Source: Willaertia magna (lineage: Eukaryota > Heterolobosea > Eutetramitea > Acrasida > Naegleriidae). Taken from it: 10,272 nucleotides of DNA. Made by a program: the position numbers and the translations under genes. The notes under the pieces are model-generated. The model had not been told where the DNA came from, searched no databases, and saw only the letters and a list, made by a program, of their open reading frames with translations. Shown here piece by piece: positions 1 through 7,305 of this stretch. Location of the stretch: NCBI GenBank assembly GCA_902984215.1, contig CADWAF010004237.1, positions 1-10,272 of the forward strand. Direction: 5' to 3'. Each line of letters begins with the position of its first letter. Positions within the stretch are counted from its first letter, which is position 1.

Positions 1-82
1 TAAGATATGTTTGGTATTTACGAGAGTTCATTTTTAAAGTGAACAATATTAATTTTATTGTTTTAAAAAAAAAGCAACAATC
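1..82 (+). promoter_or_regulatory. 5' flank of the phospholipase gene
   Basis: This short AT-rich stretch lies upstream of the phospholipase start. An in-frame TAA at 50-52 and a run of nine A's at 65-73 precede the ATG, which fits the A-rich start context of the other genes here. A small inverted repeat (arms 26-33 and 36-44, one G-T wobble) could form a hairpin. No upstream gene can be recognised before the window edge, and the transcription start cannot be placed from sequence alone. Confidence 0.4.
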
Positions 83-2098
83 ATGCCATTGAAGTCTATT
101 GGTGATATTAATTTATCTCATTGGATGAGAGACCAATATGAATTAATTAAAGACAAGAAATTAAAAGATATAGCTATGCCTGGAACTCATGATTCAGCTA
201 CTTGCGATATAAACTCAAGTTCTGAATTGGGAGAAGGTCAAAGTTGGATGAGTTTGCCTGGAGTTTCAAGTTTTGTTTATAAACTTGCTAAAACTCAAGA
301 TTTAACAATTAAGGAACAATTAATGATTGGTGTTCGTTATTTTGATTTAAGAATAATTGCACATAGAACTGATTTCTACACTACTCACGGTTTAATTAGT
401 ACTCGTTTAAAAACTATTTTGAGGGACATTAAGGAATTTATGGATACTCACCCGTATGAAGTAATTATTTTAGAGTTTAATGCACATCATAAATTTATAA
501 ATAATGACCATGCTAGATTAGGTAAATTAATGTATGAAACTTTTATGTTTTTAATGGCTGCTCCACATTTGTATGCTGAGGCTTCTTTTAGTGAATTTGT
601 TGAAAAAAATCAAAGAATTATTGTCATGTATAATTATCAACCGTTATATAATGAAAATAGTGGTTTACGTAAGATTCAGACACCATTAATGAGCATTGAA
701 GATACATATCGTGACAATTGGGGAAGTTATTACCCTGTGATTGTTAAATTTAAAGTTGCAAATGAAAATTATGTTTTTATCCACAAAGAAGATGGTAAAT
801 GGTATATTGAAAAATTGTTGCCTGATGGTGGAAAAGGACAACAAAAGTCAAGAAATACAGACAGTGGCCAATGGAGAAATTTCTATCCAACTGTATTTGC
901 CTACACTGTTCAAGATCAAACTTTTTTGTTTTGTCAAAACAGAGACGGCTATTGGGCAACTTGGGAAATTTTATATGGAGGAAAGTCAGGAAAAGAACCT
1001 GCAACAGGAAAATGGAAATTTTATGATAAAGCTCTTTCCTATAGTGTGTTTGGAAAGACGTTTATGTTTGGTATTAGAAACAGTGATAATCGTTGGTTTA
1101 TACAAGAGTTATTGCCCGAAGGAAAGATGGGAGATTATGAAACTGATAGTGGGATGTGGAATTTTAACTGTGGAGTATTTAATACTTATTCGATTAATGG
1201 TAGGGCCTATATGTTTGGACAAACAACACAGGGAAGATGTTATTGGTGGGAGATGACATATAATGGTACAATGAAATATATTTCAGAGCAAGATTGGAAT
1301 GATTACTATCCATCTGTATGTTCATTTAAATGGAACGATAAGTTATATCAATTTGCATGCAAAGGAAGTAGTGTCTCGAAAGTATTGAACAGAATGGCTG
1401 GACAAAGCAATGGTTTTGAAACATTGTTTAAAACTATATTAAACCCAATTGGTGCAATTAAGGAACAATATGAAAATTTAGTTGAAATTCATGATAGTTT
1501 AAATGAAAAAGAATATCGTTGGTATATTAGAGAAATCTTGCCTAATGGACTACTTGGTGATGAGATAGATGTTGGTCGTTTTGGCTATTACACTCCAATT
1601 GTTTTTTCTTTTGAATGTGAAAAGGGAACGTTTTTGGGTGGTTTGACTAGTGACAATACTTATTTTACTCGTGAAATTTCCTGTGTGGGCCCAGAGCAAA
1701 TGGAGATTGTTTCTATGTTCTTTTGGAATAATACAAACAATTACTACTGGAAATCTTATTGGTTGAAAGATTATAACTGTGTTGGCGCTGTTATGAAGTG
1801 GTTTGAGTCATACCACTACAATAAGGAATTCTTTTTGGAGCAAGAAGAAGGAAGTGGAAAAAACAATCCAAATAGAATGCTTTTCCTTCCAGGTACTGTA
1901 AATTTCCCAGAGGGAGATACACAAGAACAGATAGAGTTTGCTTTTCGCCATACTCTTCGCAGTCTTGCAGATGACTTAAATCCAAAACTTGTTGCACTTT
2001 TGAAGCGTTGGAGAAAGGAAGGTCATATGATTGGTGGCTTAACTACAGATTTTATTAACGAGGAAGTTGTTAGAGCTGTCATTCATTTTAACCAATAA
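83..2098 (+). CDS. Phosphatidylinositol-specific phospholipase C (X domain) with inserted propeller-like repeats
   Basis: The 671-residue protein is an intronless ORF; its ATG is the first after an in-frame stop at 50-52. Residues 27-190 match the first half of a PI-PLC X domain: GTHDSA (H36, D37), RYFDLR (D88, R90) and TTHGL (H102) align with the catalytic His, Asp, Arg and second His of bacterial PI-PLC. The last strand and helix come only at the C terminus, with LTTDF (D656) in the place of the C-terminal active-site Asp. By family, such enzymes cleave phosphatidylinositol (or its glycans) to diacylglycerol and cyclic inositol phosphate. There is no signal peptide, membrane segment, Y domain, C2 domain or EF hand, so it resembles the bacterial or PLCXD type rather than receptor-coupled PLC. 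Between the halves, residues 213-546 carry about six propeller-like repeats. All catalytic residues are present, so activity is likely; substrate and cellular site are unknown. Confidence 0.88.
   Translation: MPLKSIGDINLSHWMRDQYELIKDKKLKDIAMPGTHDSATCDINSSSELGEGQSWMSLPGVSSFVYKLAKTQDLTIKEQLMIGVRYFDLRIIAHRTDFYTTHGLISTRLKTILRDIKEFMDTHPYEVIILEFNAHHKFINNDHARLGKLMYETFMFLMAAPHLYAEASFSEFVEKNQRIIVMYNYQPLYNENSGLRKIQTPLMSIEDTYRDNWGSYYPVIVKFKVANENYVFIHKEDGKWYIEKLLPDGGKGQQKSRNTDSGQWRNFYPTVFAYTVQDQTFLFCQNRDGYWATWEILYGGKSGKEPATGKWKFYDKALSYSVFGKTFMFGIRNSDNRWFIQELLPEGKMGDYETDSGMWNFNCGVFNTYSINGRAYMFGQTTQGRCYWWEMTYNGTMKYISEQDWNDYYPSVCSFKWNDKLYQFACKGSSVSKVLNRMAGQSNGFETLFKTILNPIGAIKEQYENLVEIHDSLNEKEYRWYIREILPNGLLGDEIDVGRFGYYTPIVFSFECEKGTFLGGLTSDNTYFTREISCVGPEQMEIVSMFFWNNTNNYYWKSYWLKDYNCVGAVMKWFESYHYNKEFFLEQEEGSGKNNPNRMLFLPGTVNFPEGDTQEQIEFAFRHTLRSLADDLNPKLVALLKRWRKEGHMIGGLTTDFINEEVVRAVIHFNQ
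719..1720 (+). repeat. Six tandem propeller-like protein repeats inside the phospholipase
   Basis: Each unit opens with an aromatic residue, at W213, W264, W311, W359, W405 and F500. Spacings are 51, 47, 48 and 46 residues; the last is 95 because of an insert. Shared positions are W-x-x-[FY]-Y-P near the start, an aromatic-x-F strand in the middle, then a D/N-G-x-W turn followed by E-[IL]-L-P-x-G. About 47 residues per unit with alternating hydrophobic residues fits four-stranded blades of a beta-propeller. A carbohydrate- or lipid-binding role would be a guess. The repeats are diverged at the DNA level, so this is not a recent tandem duplication. Confidence 0.7.
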
Positions 2099-2437
2099 AA
2101 ATGGCCAAAAGGTTGTAAGTTTTTTAACCTTACAAATTGTAATTTTACAACATAACTTAGGTGGAGACTTGCATTAAAGCAATTAATATTTTTTTTTGGA
2201 GTTAATCCTTACTTACGAATTACAATTTTACCACTTAAACCTCTCCCTAATGAATCAACAATACTTGGAATCAACAAGGCAAGAAATAAATAGAAATAAG
2301 ATGTTACACTTTTTTAAACAAAGGCCAGATACACAAATAACAGTTTTTTAATTATTAAGAAATTGTATACATTGCCTTTTAAAACTTTACAATTTAAAAC
2401 ACATAAGCGTAAGATATCCTATGGGATATGCAAACAA
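2099..2437. other. Intergenic spacer between convergent genes
   Basis: This holds the 3' ends of the phospholipase (+) and the acyl-CoA oxidase (-). An AATAAA at 2094-2099 overlaps the phospholipase stop and another lies at 2285-2290. On the minus strand an ATTAAA (plus-strand 2347-2352) lies about 90 bases after the oxidase stop. Two small hairpins sit at 2113-2150, and a 10-base inverted repeat joins 2135-2144 to 2218-2227. The minus strand has an open frame at 2209-2313 with protein-like composition but no ATG; it is treated as a finding, not a gene. Confidence 0.5.
2113..2150. repeat. Adjacent TTGTAA/TTACAA hairpins after the phospholipase stop
   Basis: TTGTAAG at 2113-2119 pairs with CTTACAA at 2129-2135. 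Immediately after, TTGTAA at 2137-2142 pairs with TTACAA at 2145-2150 across a two-base loop. The same core thus occurs twice in each orientation within 38 bases. It may help separate the converging transcripts, or be chance in AT-rich DNA. Confidence 0.4.
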
Positions 2438-4502
2438 TTATTCAACAACATAATCTGAAAGGTTTGCCTTTGGTGGGAGCATGTTGGTTGGAACATTTAA
2501 GGATTCAACTAAATCTAAAGCAATCTTTGAAATCTTTTCTGAATGATTAACAACTAATTGATCTACCTTCTTTGCGAGATTTGGACACAATACTTGATTA
2601 CTTACTAACCAACCTAAACTCTTTTGAACTTGAGATAAACCATTTAATTGGCACAATTGATGTAAAACTTTAGAAATAGAGAAAGAGCATAATAATGAAT
2701 CCTTATAGAATTGTTCATGAACTAATCTGTCACAGAATGCTAATGCTGCACTATTTGCTAAAGCAATTTCATTCTTCCAAGCTTCCCAATCATCTTCTCC
2801 AGATTGTTGTCTTTTACGTAATTTACCAACTAACTCTTCAACCATTCTAATTTCACGAGATCTGAATAAATATAATTGATATTTTGGACAAGCAACACAT
2901 TCTTCAGTGTAATCTTTCTTAACTTGTCCACCTTGATAATATTCAAAGATACCTCCCATAAAGCATCCCTTCTTTGCACCAGTTTGATATTGTGAGATTA
3001 AGTATTTTGCTACTTGTTGTAATAATACTTGATTTTCACCTTCAAACGTTACAAAGATATGTGTATCCTTTAAGAAACCTGCAATCAAGTTTGGTGCTCT
3101 GAAACCTGCACCACCACAAGTTTGTCTACAAATGTCAGCAGTATTAAGGGTGTGGAAACTTGAAACACATTTTAATGCAGATGTTAAGGCATGACCTAAG
3201 GCACTAGTATCTGGATTTCTATGTTTTAATTGATAAACATCACGAACATAATTTAATGTAGATTGCATAGCAAATGTTCTTGCAAGTAAAGGCATTAATC
3301 TACCATATTGTGAAGGATATTCCAAGATCGCAATTTCTTCCTTATTTGGTGGACCAAATTGTTTTCTTACACTTGAATATCTAATAGCAATATTTAAACA
3401 AACCTTACAAGCACCCATACCAACAGCAGCAATAATAATTCTACCACCACTTAATTCACCAACAGTTGCACCAAAATGTTGTCCTTCAGTCTTAAATTTA
3501 CAAACATATTTACCTTCAGGAGTAACATCACTATAACGATTTAATAAATTAACACGTGGAATTCTAACATTCTTAAAACCAAAACTAAAGTTATCAATAC
3601 CATTTAAACCTAATTTTAATTCACAATCTTCAACATATACTCCTTTCAATAATTGACCAGTTTTTTGATCTCTCATTGGAACTAAAAATACATGAACACC
3701 CTTATCTTCACCATTCATAATTAAGTGTGCAAATATTACACCTGCATGACCAAAACCACTACCACCAATCCATGTTTTCATAGCTAAATTATTTGGTGTA
3801 TTAATAATAAATTCTTTTGTTTGTTGATCCCAAGTTGCAGTTGTTTCAATTCCTCTCACATTGCTTCCGTGACCCTTTTCAGTCATACCAAAACAACCTA
3901 ATACTTCTAAACGTTGTGCTTTTCTAACAATATCTGCATGTCTTTCAGTACCTAAGTTTGCTAAAGTACCACAAAATAAAGAATATTGAACTGCCATCTT
4001 TACAACGAGACTTGTATTGAAAACACCCATTTGTTCAAACCATGAAACAAAACGACCATAATCTTGGGTTAATACTTGGTAAAGATCAAATGGTAAGTTA
4101 TCTGCAAATATTTTAGCCCAACCCATTAAAACTTTACGTGCTTCATGATAGTGAAGAGTATCATAATCAAAAAAGTGAGGAAAATGGTTCTTTTGAAGGG
4201 TATTGCGGATCTTTTCTTTAGTCTAAAGTAATTTGTTAATATTAAATACAATCTTCTATTTAAATAATACTTACATCTGCATATTTACCATCTAAGAAAG
4301 CCTTTAATGAATCAACATCTACCGGACTTGTTGGTGATTTTGCGGAACAAACATTTGATTCAATATAGTTATTATACAATGGGTGACTATTGGTACCAAA
4401 GGATGAAGATAATCCATTAAAATTCACTTCTTGATTATTATTAACAAGTAAGTGATTTTGTACCATCTTTAAACGTCTTTGTGCAGCATCGTTACTAAGC
4501 AT
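2438..4502 (-). CDS. Peroxisomal acyl-CoA oxidase (ACX3-like), two exons
   Basis: Joining exon 1 (4275-4502) to exon 2 (2438-4222) gives 670 residues, the usual size of the family. The enzyme oxidises acyl-CoA to trans-2-enoyl-CoA with FAD, passing electrons to oxygen to give hydrogen peroxide, the first step of peroxisomal beta-oxidation. Visible family blocks are CFGMTEKGHGSNVRGIET (186-203), the flavin-side INTP and KTWIGG (216-230), GRIIIAA (about 336-342), AIRYSSVRKQFG (355-366), CGGAGF (445-450) and TFEGENQVL with the likely catalytic base E470. Residues 10-18, R-L-x5-H-L, are a perfect PTS2 signal, and the C terminus (DYVVE) is not a PTS1, so Pex7-dependent import is expected. Overall it most resembles plant medium-chain ACX3, which also uses PTS2; chain-length preference is not proven. 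Starting at the internal ATG at 4126 would drop conserved N-terminal sequence. Confidence 0.92.
4223..4274 (-). other. Intron of the acyl-CoA oxidase gene
   Basis: A 52-base intron with donor GTAAGT (plus-strand 4269-4274) and acceptor TTTAG (ending at plus-strand 4223), phase 0. Read through, the frame meets stops within the intron; spliced, it joins ...GKYAD to TKEKIRNT..., which continues without a break into the oxidase N-terminal helical domain. An ATTAAC about 16 bases before the acceptor is a plausible branch site. Confidence 0.88.
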
Positions 4503-5022
4503 TTTTATCGTTTTTCTTTCTGAAAAAATTTCCCTAATTCAAAAGGCCTTTAAAGAGTTAATGTTCCTAAGGAGAAATTAAGTTGCATAAGAAATAAAGA
4601 TTACAATTTTTTATTTTATATTTATTTGTAAAATGAACATACTAGTTGATTGTATATTTCACAAACTTAGCTATTTAGATTTTAGTAACAAAGCTTAATG
4701 TTAGAATTTGATATTGGCAAACCATTCATGGGAAGAAGAGATTATTGCAGAGATATTTAACTTCGTCAGTGATAATAGAAAGAAGATAAACCAATCAAAA
4801 GATTGAGTTTAATATTCTTTGTCTTAATGAGCAGCTATTAAATTGCCAATTCTCAAACAACAATTGTTAATAATCATCCACAGCATTCCTTATCATGAAT
4901 TGTCAAATCAAAATCAAGCCAATTTATTTCGGGAAATTCAAAGCACAAAATTCGCTCCCTCACTTGAAAATTCTATTTAAGAAGTAGTGAGAAAAATGGC
5001 GAAGTTTTATTGAGAAAAAAAA
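4503..5022. promoter_or_regulatory. Divergent promoter region of acyl-CoA oxidase (-) and mitochondrial carrier (+)
   Basis: These 520 bases separate the two start codons and must hold both promoters. Three CCAAT pentamers lie on the plus strand at 4791-4795, 4846-4850 and 4919-4923, all nearer the carrier; whether CCAAT is used in this lineage is unknown. The carrier leader holds a five-codon upstream ORF at 4996-5013. A plus-strand open frame at 4705-4806 encodes an F-box-like stretch and a second one in the same frame covers 4831-4980, but several stops separate them and the first has no suitable start. No convincing gene was found. Confidence 0.5.
4996..5013 (+). promoter_or_regulatory. 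Five-codon upstream ORF before the carrier
   Basis: ATG GCG AAG TTT TAT TGA sits in the same frame as the carrier and ends nine bases before its ATG. If the mRNA starts upstream of 4996, this could lower or tune carrier translation through reinitiation. If transcription starts downstream it has no role. The mRNA 5' end is not visible in sequence. Confidence 0.4.
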
Positions 5023-6178
5023 ATGACAGAGGCAGCAGATAGTGTTGGAGTATTGGACAGACTAAATAACAATAATGAGCCATTTACGATAGTGGATGAA
5101 GGATTAGAATTTACAACTAAGAGAAATAGAGAATATAAAAAAAGTGTAAATACCGGTATTAATACTGAATCAACGGAAAGTTTAATATCAACAAGTTTTG
5201 ATTTACATGCACCAAAACATTTCATTTCCGGTTTTCTTTCTGGAATATGTACTTCAATAGTAACACAACCTGTTGATTGTGTTAAAACTAGATTACAAAT
5301 ATTTAGAAACCTTAATATTTCAAATAATTCTTTATCACCATCTTTTTCTACATTTAAAATGGTTTCTAATATTTATAAAGAAGAAGGAATTAAAGCTTTA
5401 TATAGAGGATTACCACCGTCAATATTAAGTACATGTGTTTCCATGTCAATGTTCTTCACAATCTATCAAAAGAGTAGAAATTACTTTTCCGATAAATATA
5501 ACATTAAAATTACTAATCCTTTGGTTATAATACCTTCTGTATTATGTGGATGGTCAGTATCTTCCGTATTAGTTGCTCCTTTCTCTTTAGTTAAAGTTAG
5601 ATTACAAACAGCATCTGCAATGAATAATTATCTAATAAGCGTTGGACAACAACCTAATGCTCCTACAAGTATTTTAAATTTACTTAAAGGAATTTATTCA
5701 AGTGAAGGAATAGCGTAAGTATTTTAATTTTATAGATTTAAATATAATGATTCCGATGAATGACTGTAGAGGGTTCTACACTGGGTATAGGAGTTTCTTT
5801 ATTTCAGCCTCTGTCTTTTGTGTTTACTTTTCTCTATATGAACCGGGAAAAGAGTTCTTCTCTGAAAAGTTAAATATACCATTAATTGCTGTAATACCTT
5901 TTCTCTCGCCTGCAACGATGATTATTGCAGCTACGTTGACGTATCCAAATGATTTAATTATGAGTAATTTACAATTCCAAGGAAGAAATGCAAGTAAAAC
6001 ACATAATTTAGTACGATATAATGGATGGCTTGATGCTTTTACAAAAATTTATAAAGGAAGTGGAGTAAGAGGTCTATATGCAGGATTATCTACCTATTTA
6101 GTTCGTGTTTGTATTGGAACGATTGCATCACAAACTGCATACGAAACATTTTTGAGTTTATTGGAATTAGGTTCATAA
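5023..6178 (+). CDS. Mitochondrial carrier family (SLC25-type) transporter, two exons
   Basis: Joining 5023-5714 to 5770-6178 gives 366 residues. The start is fixed by an in-frame TGA at 5011-5013. After a hydrophilic extension of about 60 residues come three carrier repeats. The P-x-[DE]-x-x-[KR]-x-[KR] signature is intact in repeat 1 (P83, D85, K88, R90), has Ser for Asp in repeat 2 (P186, S188, K191, R193), and in repeat 3 keeps Pro and Asp but has Met and Asn for the basic residues (P290, D292, M295, N297). Each repeat then has the usual EG-hydrophobic-Y-x-G motif (EGIKALYRG, EGIAGFYTG, SGVRGLYAG). It is expected in the mitochondrial inner membrane moving a metabolite, but the substrate cannot be read from sequence; the weak signatures argue against an ADP/ATP carrier. 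It shares a divergent promoter region with the oxidase. Confidence 0.88.
5715..5769 (+). other. Intron of the mitochondrial carrier gene
   Basis: A 55-base intron with donor GTAAGT at 5715-5720 and acceptor TGTAG ending at 5769, phase 2. Splicing turns the apparent end of the first ORF (...EGIA then stop) into EGIAGFYTGYRS, the expected motif between the helices of repeat 2. An earlier AG at 5733-5734 would not restore this motif. Confidence 0.9.
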
Positions 6179-6201
6179 TTTAAAAAAAATAAAAATAAAA
6201 A
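6179..6201 (+). terminator. 23-base A/T-only spacer with two AATAAA hexamers
   Basis: Only A and T separate the carrier stop from the next start codon. Two AATAAA hexamers at 6188-6193 and 6194-6199 could be the carrier poly(A) signal, but cleavage would then fall inside the next coding region. The same bases serve as the A-rich leader of the next ORF, with an in-frame TAA at 6196-6198 that sets its start. Confidence 0.45.
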
Positions 6202-7305
6202 ATGAAACAAGATAGCATTCATCATACATTTCCTGATACCAATCTCTCTTCTTTGATTCCATCAACTTTTTTAAATAATTCATTTCAAGAAAAGTTTTTA
6301 AAACATAAGAAAGAAGTATCGCGTGTTGAAATTTTAAAAAATTGGCACCTTTCAGAAGAAAATGGTGATTCAAAAAATAATGAAATTGAATTTAAAGAAA
6401 TGTTACAAGATATTATTTATCAAAGAAATACACTAGCTATTTTAGATAAAATTAATGCTCCTTCTATATTAGGAATAAAAAAAGTAGAAGTTTATTTAAT
6501 TGAAAAATTAATTTTAACAAGTGATCGTAAAAAATGTATAATAGATTTTGAAATTCAATTACAAGGAGATATCGCAATGAAAGAACATTTTTACGTTTCT
6601 TGTCAATTTGAATTTGAAGAAAAAAATCATACAAAAAATGAAGAAATAAATATTAATAATAATAATGAATTCCCATATTATGTAGATTTAAAAATAAATA
6701 TGAAAGTTGAGTTTAAAAAGAGTATTTGGGGAATTACTGAACTAATTGAAAATGCATTGATAAGTAATGAGAATAAACTATTTTGTAAATGGATTGAGAT
6801 GAGTTATGATGTAATACCAGTACAGATATTACCCCTTCCTAGTAATACAAATGTTATATCATCTCCTAATGTACTTACTTCAACTGAGATGCCTTCAAAT
6901 ATTATTAGTGAGATTGATGTTCCTTTACATGGAGAGAAGAAGAAATCAAAGTTATTTACTTCATTAAGAACTTTATTAAGGAAGAAAAAGAAGGAAGGAA
7001 AACAAAGTACAATGGAGCAACATGCTCATGTATTTATTAAACACGTTGGATATGAAGAAACAATTAAACGAGAAATGGAAAAGAGAAAAGAACAACAACA
7101 AAAATCATCTCAACAACCAGTTGTTGTATCAACAGTTGAAGGAAAAGAAGAAGTTATTCAGCAACCAGTAGTAGTAGAAGAAGAAGATACATTATTTAGT
7201 CCAATTGCTAAAAAACAAGAAAGTTCATATTATATTATGTTATTTGGAATGGTAGGATTATTAATGATTGGTTTGTTGGTAGTGTTGGGTAAATTGGTTT
7301 TGTAA
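6202..7305 (+). CDS. Unrecognised tail-anchored membrane protein, possible START-like lipid-binding domain
   Basis: The 367-residue intronless ORF starts one codon after an in-frame stop. I do not recognise the family. Residues about 5-210 look like a globular domain of amphipathic strands and helices: a Trp near W48 (NWHL), then a block of alternating hydrophobic strands, then KINMKVEFKKSIWGITELIE (164-183), whose strand-then-helix pattern recalls the end of VASt or other START-like lipid-transfer folds. A basic stretch (about 246-268, K/R-rich) and a low-complexity Gln/Glu/Val linker follow. Residues 343-363 form one hydrophobic helix ending four residues from the C terminus, the layout of a tail-anchored protein facing the cytosol. 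By analogy such proteins act at membrane contact sites, but there is no GRAM domain. The lipid role is inference only. The spacing to the carrier is exceptionally short. Confidence 0.75.
   Translation: MKQDSIHHTFPDTNLSSLIPSTFLNNSFQEKFLKHKKEVSRVEILKNWHLSEENGDSKNNEIEFKEMLQDIIYQRNTLAILDKINAPSILGIKKVEVYLIEKLILTSDRKKCIIDFEIQLQGDIAMKEHFYVSCQFEFEEKNHTKNEEININNNNEFPYYVDLKINMKVEFKKSIWGITELIENALISNENKLFCKWIEMSYDVIPVQILPLPSNTNVISSPNVLTSTEMPSNIISEIDVPLHGEKKKSKLFTSLRTLLRKKKKEGKQSTMEQHAHVFIKHVGYEETIKREMEKRKEQQQKSSQQPVVVSTVEGKEEVIQQPVVVEEEDTLFSPIAKKQESSYYIMLFGMVGLLMIGLLVVLGKLVL

Noticed and set aside
777..1004. Minus-strand open frame of 75 codons
   Set aside because: Antisense shadow of the phospholipase repeats.
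741..1256. Open frame of 171 codons on the plus strand
   Set aside because: It lies wholly inside the phospholipase in another frame, with Lys/Ile/Leu-rich shadow composition and no recognisable motif.
1791..1997. Minus-strand open frame of 68 codons
   Set aside because: Antisense shadow of the phospholipase C-terminal region; no independent support.
2438..4126. Acyl-CoA oxidase starting at the ATG at 4126
   Set aside because: The frame continues upstream through 32 codons to a good splice acceptor and joins a first exon with a PTS2 signal; a start at 4126 would lose conserved N-terminal sequence.
5007..5225. Minus-strand frame of 72 codons with a hydrophobic stretch
   Set aside because: Antisense of the carrier N terminus; the hydrophobic look comes from complementing Lys/Asn/Glu codons.
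5747..6178. A separate short carrier gene starting at 5747
   Set aside because: The ATG at 5747 falls within the intron; splicing 5714 to 5770 restores the repeat 2 motif exactly.
6173..6373. Minus-strand frame of 66 codons
   Set aside because: Antisense shadow over the start of the tail-anchored gene.
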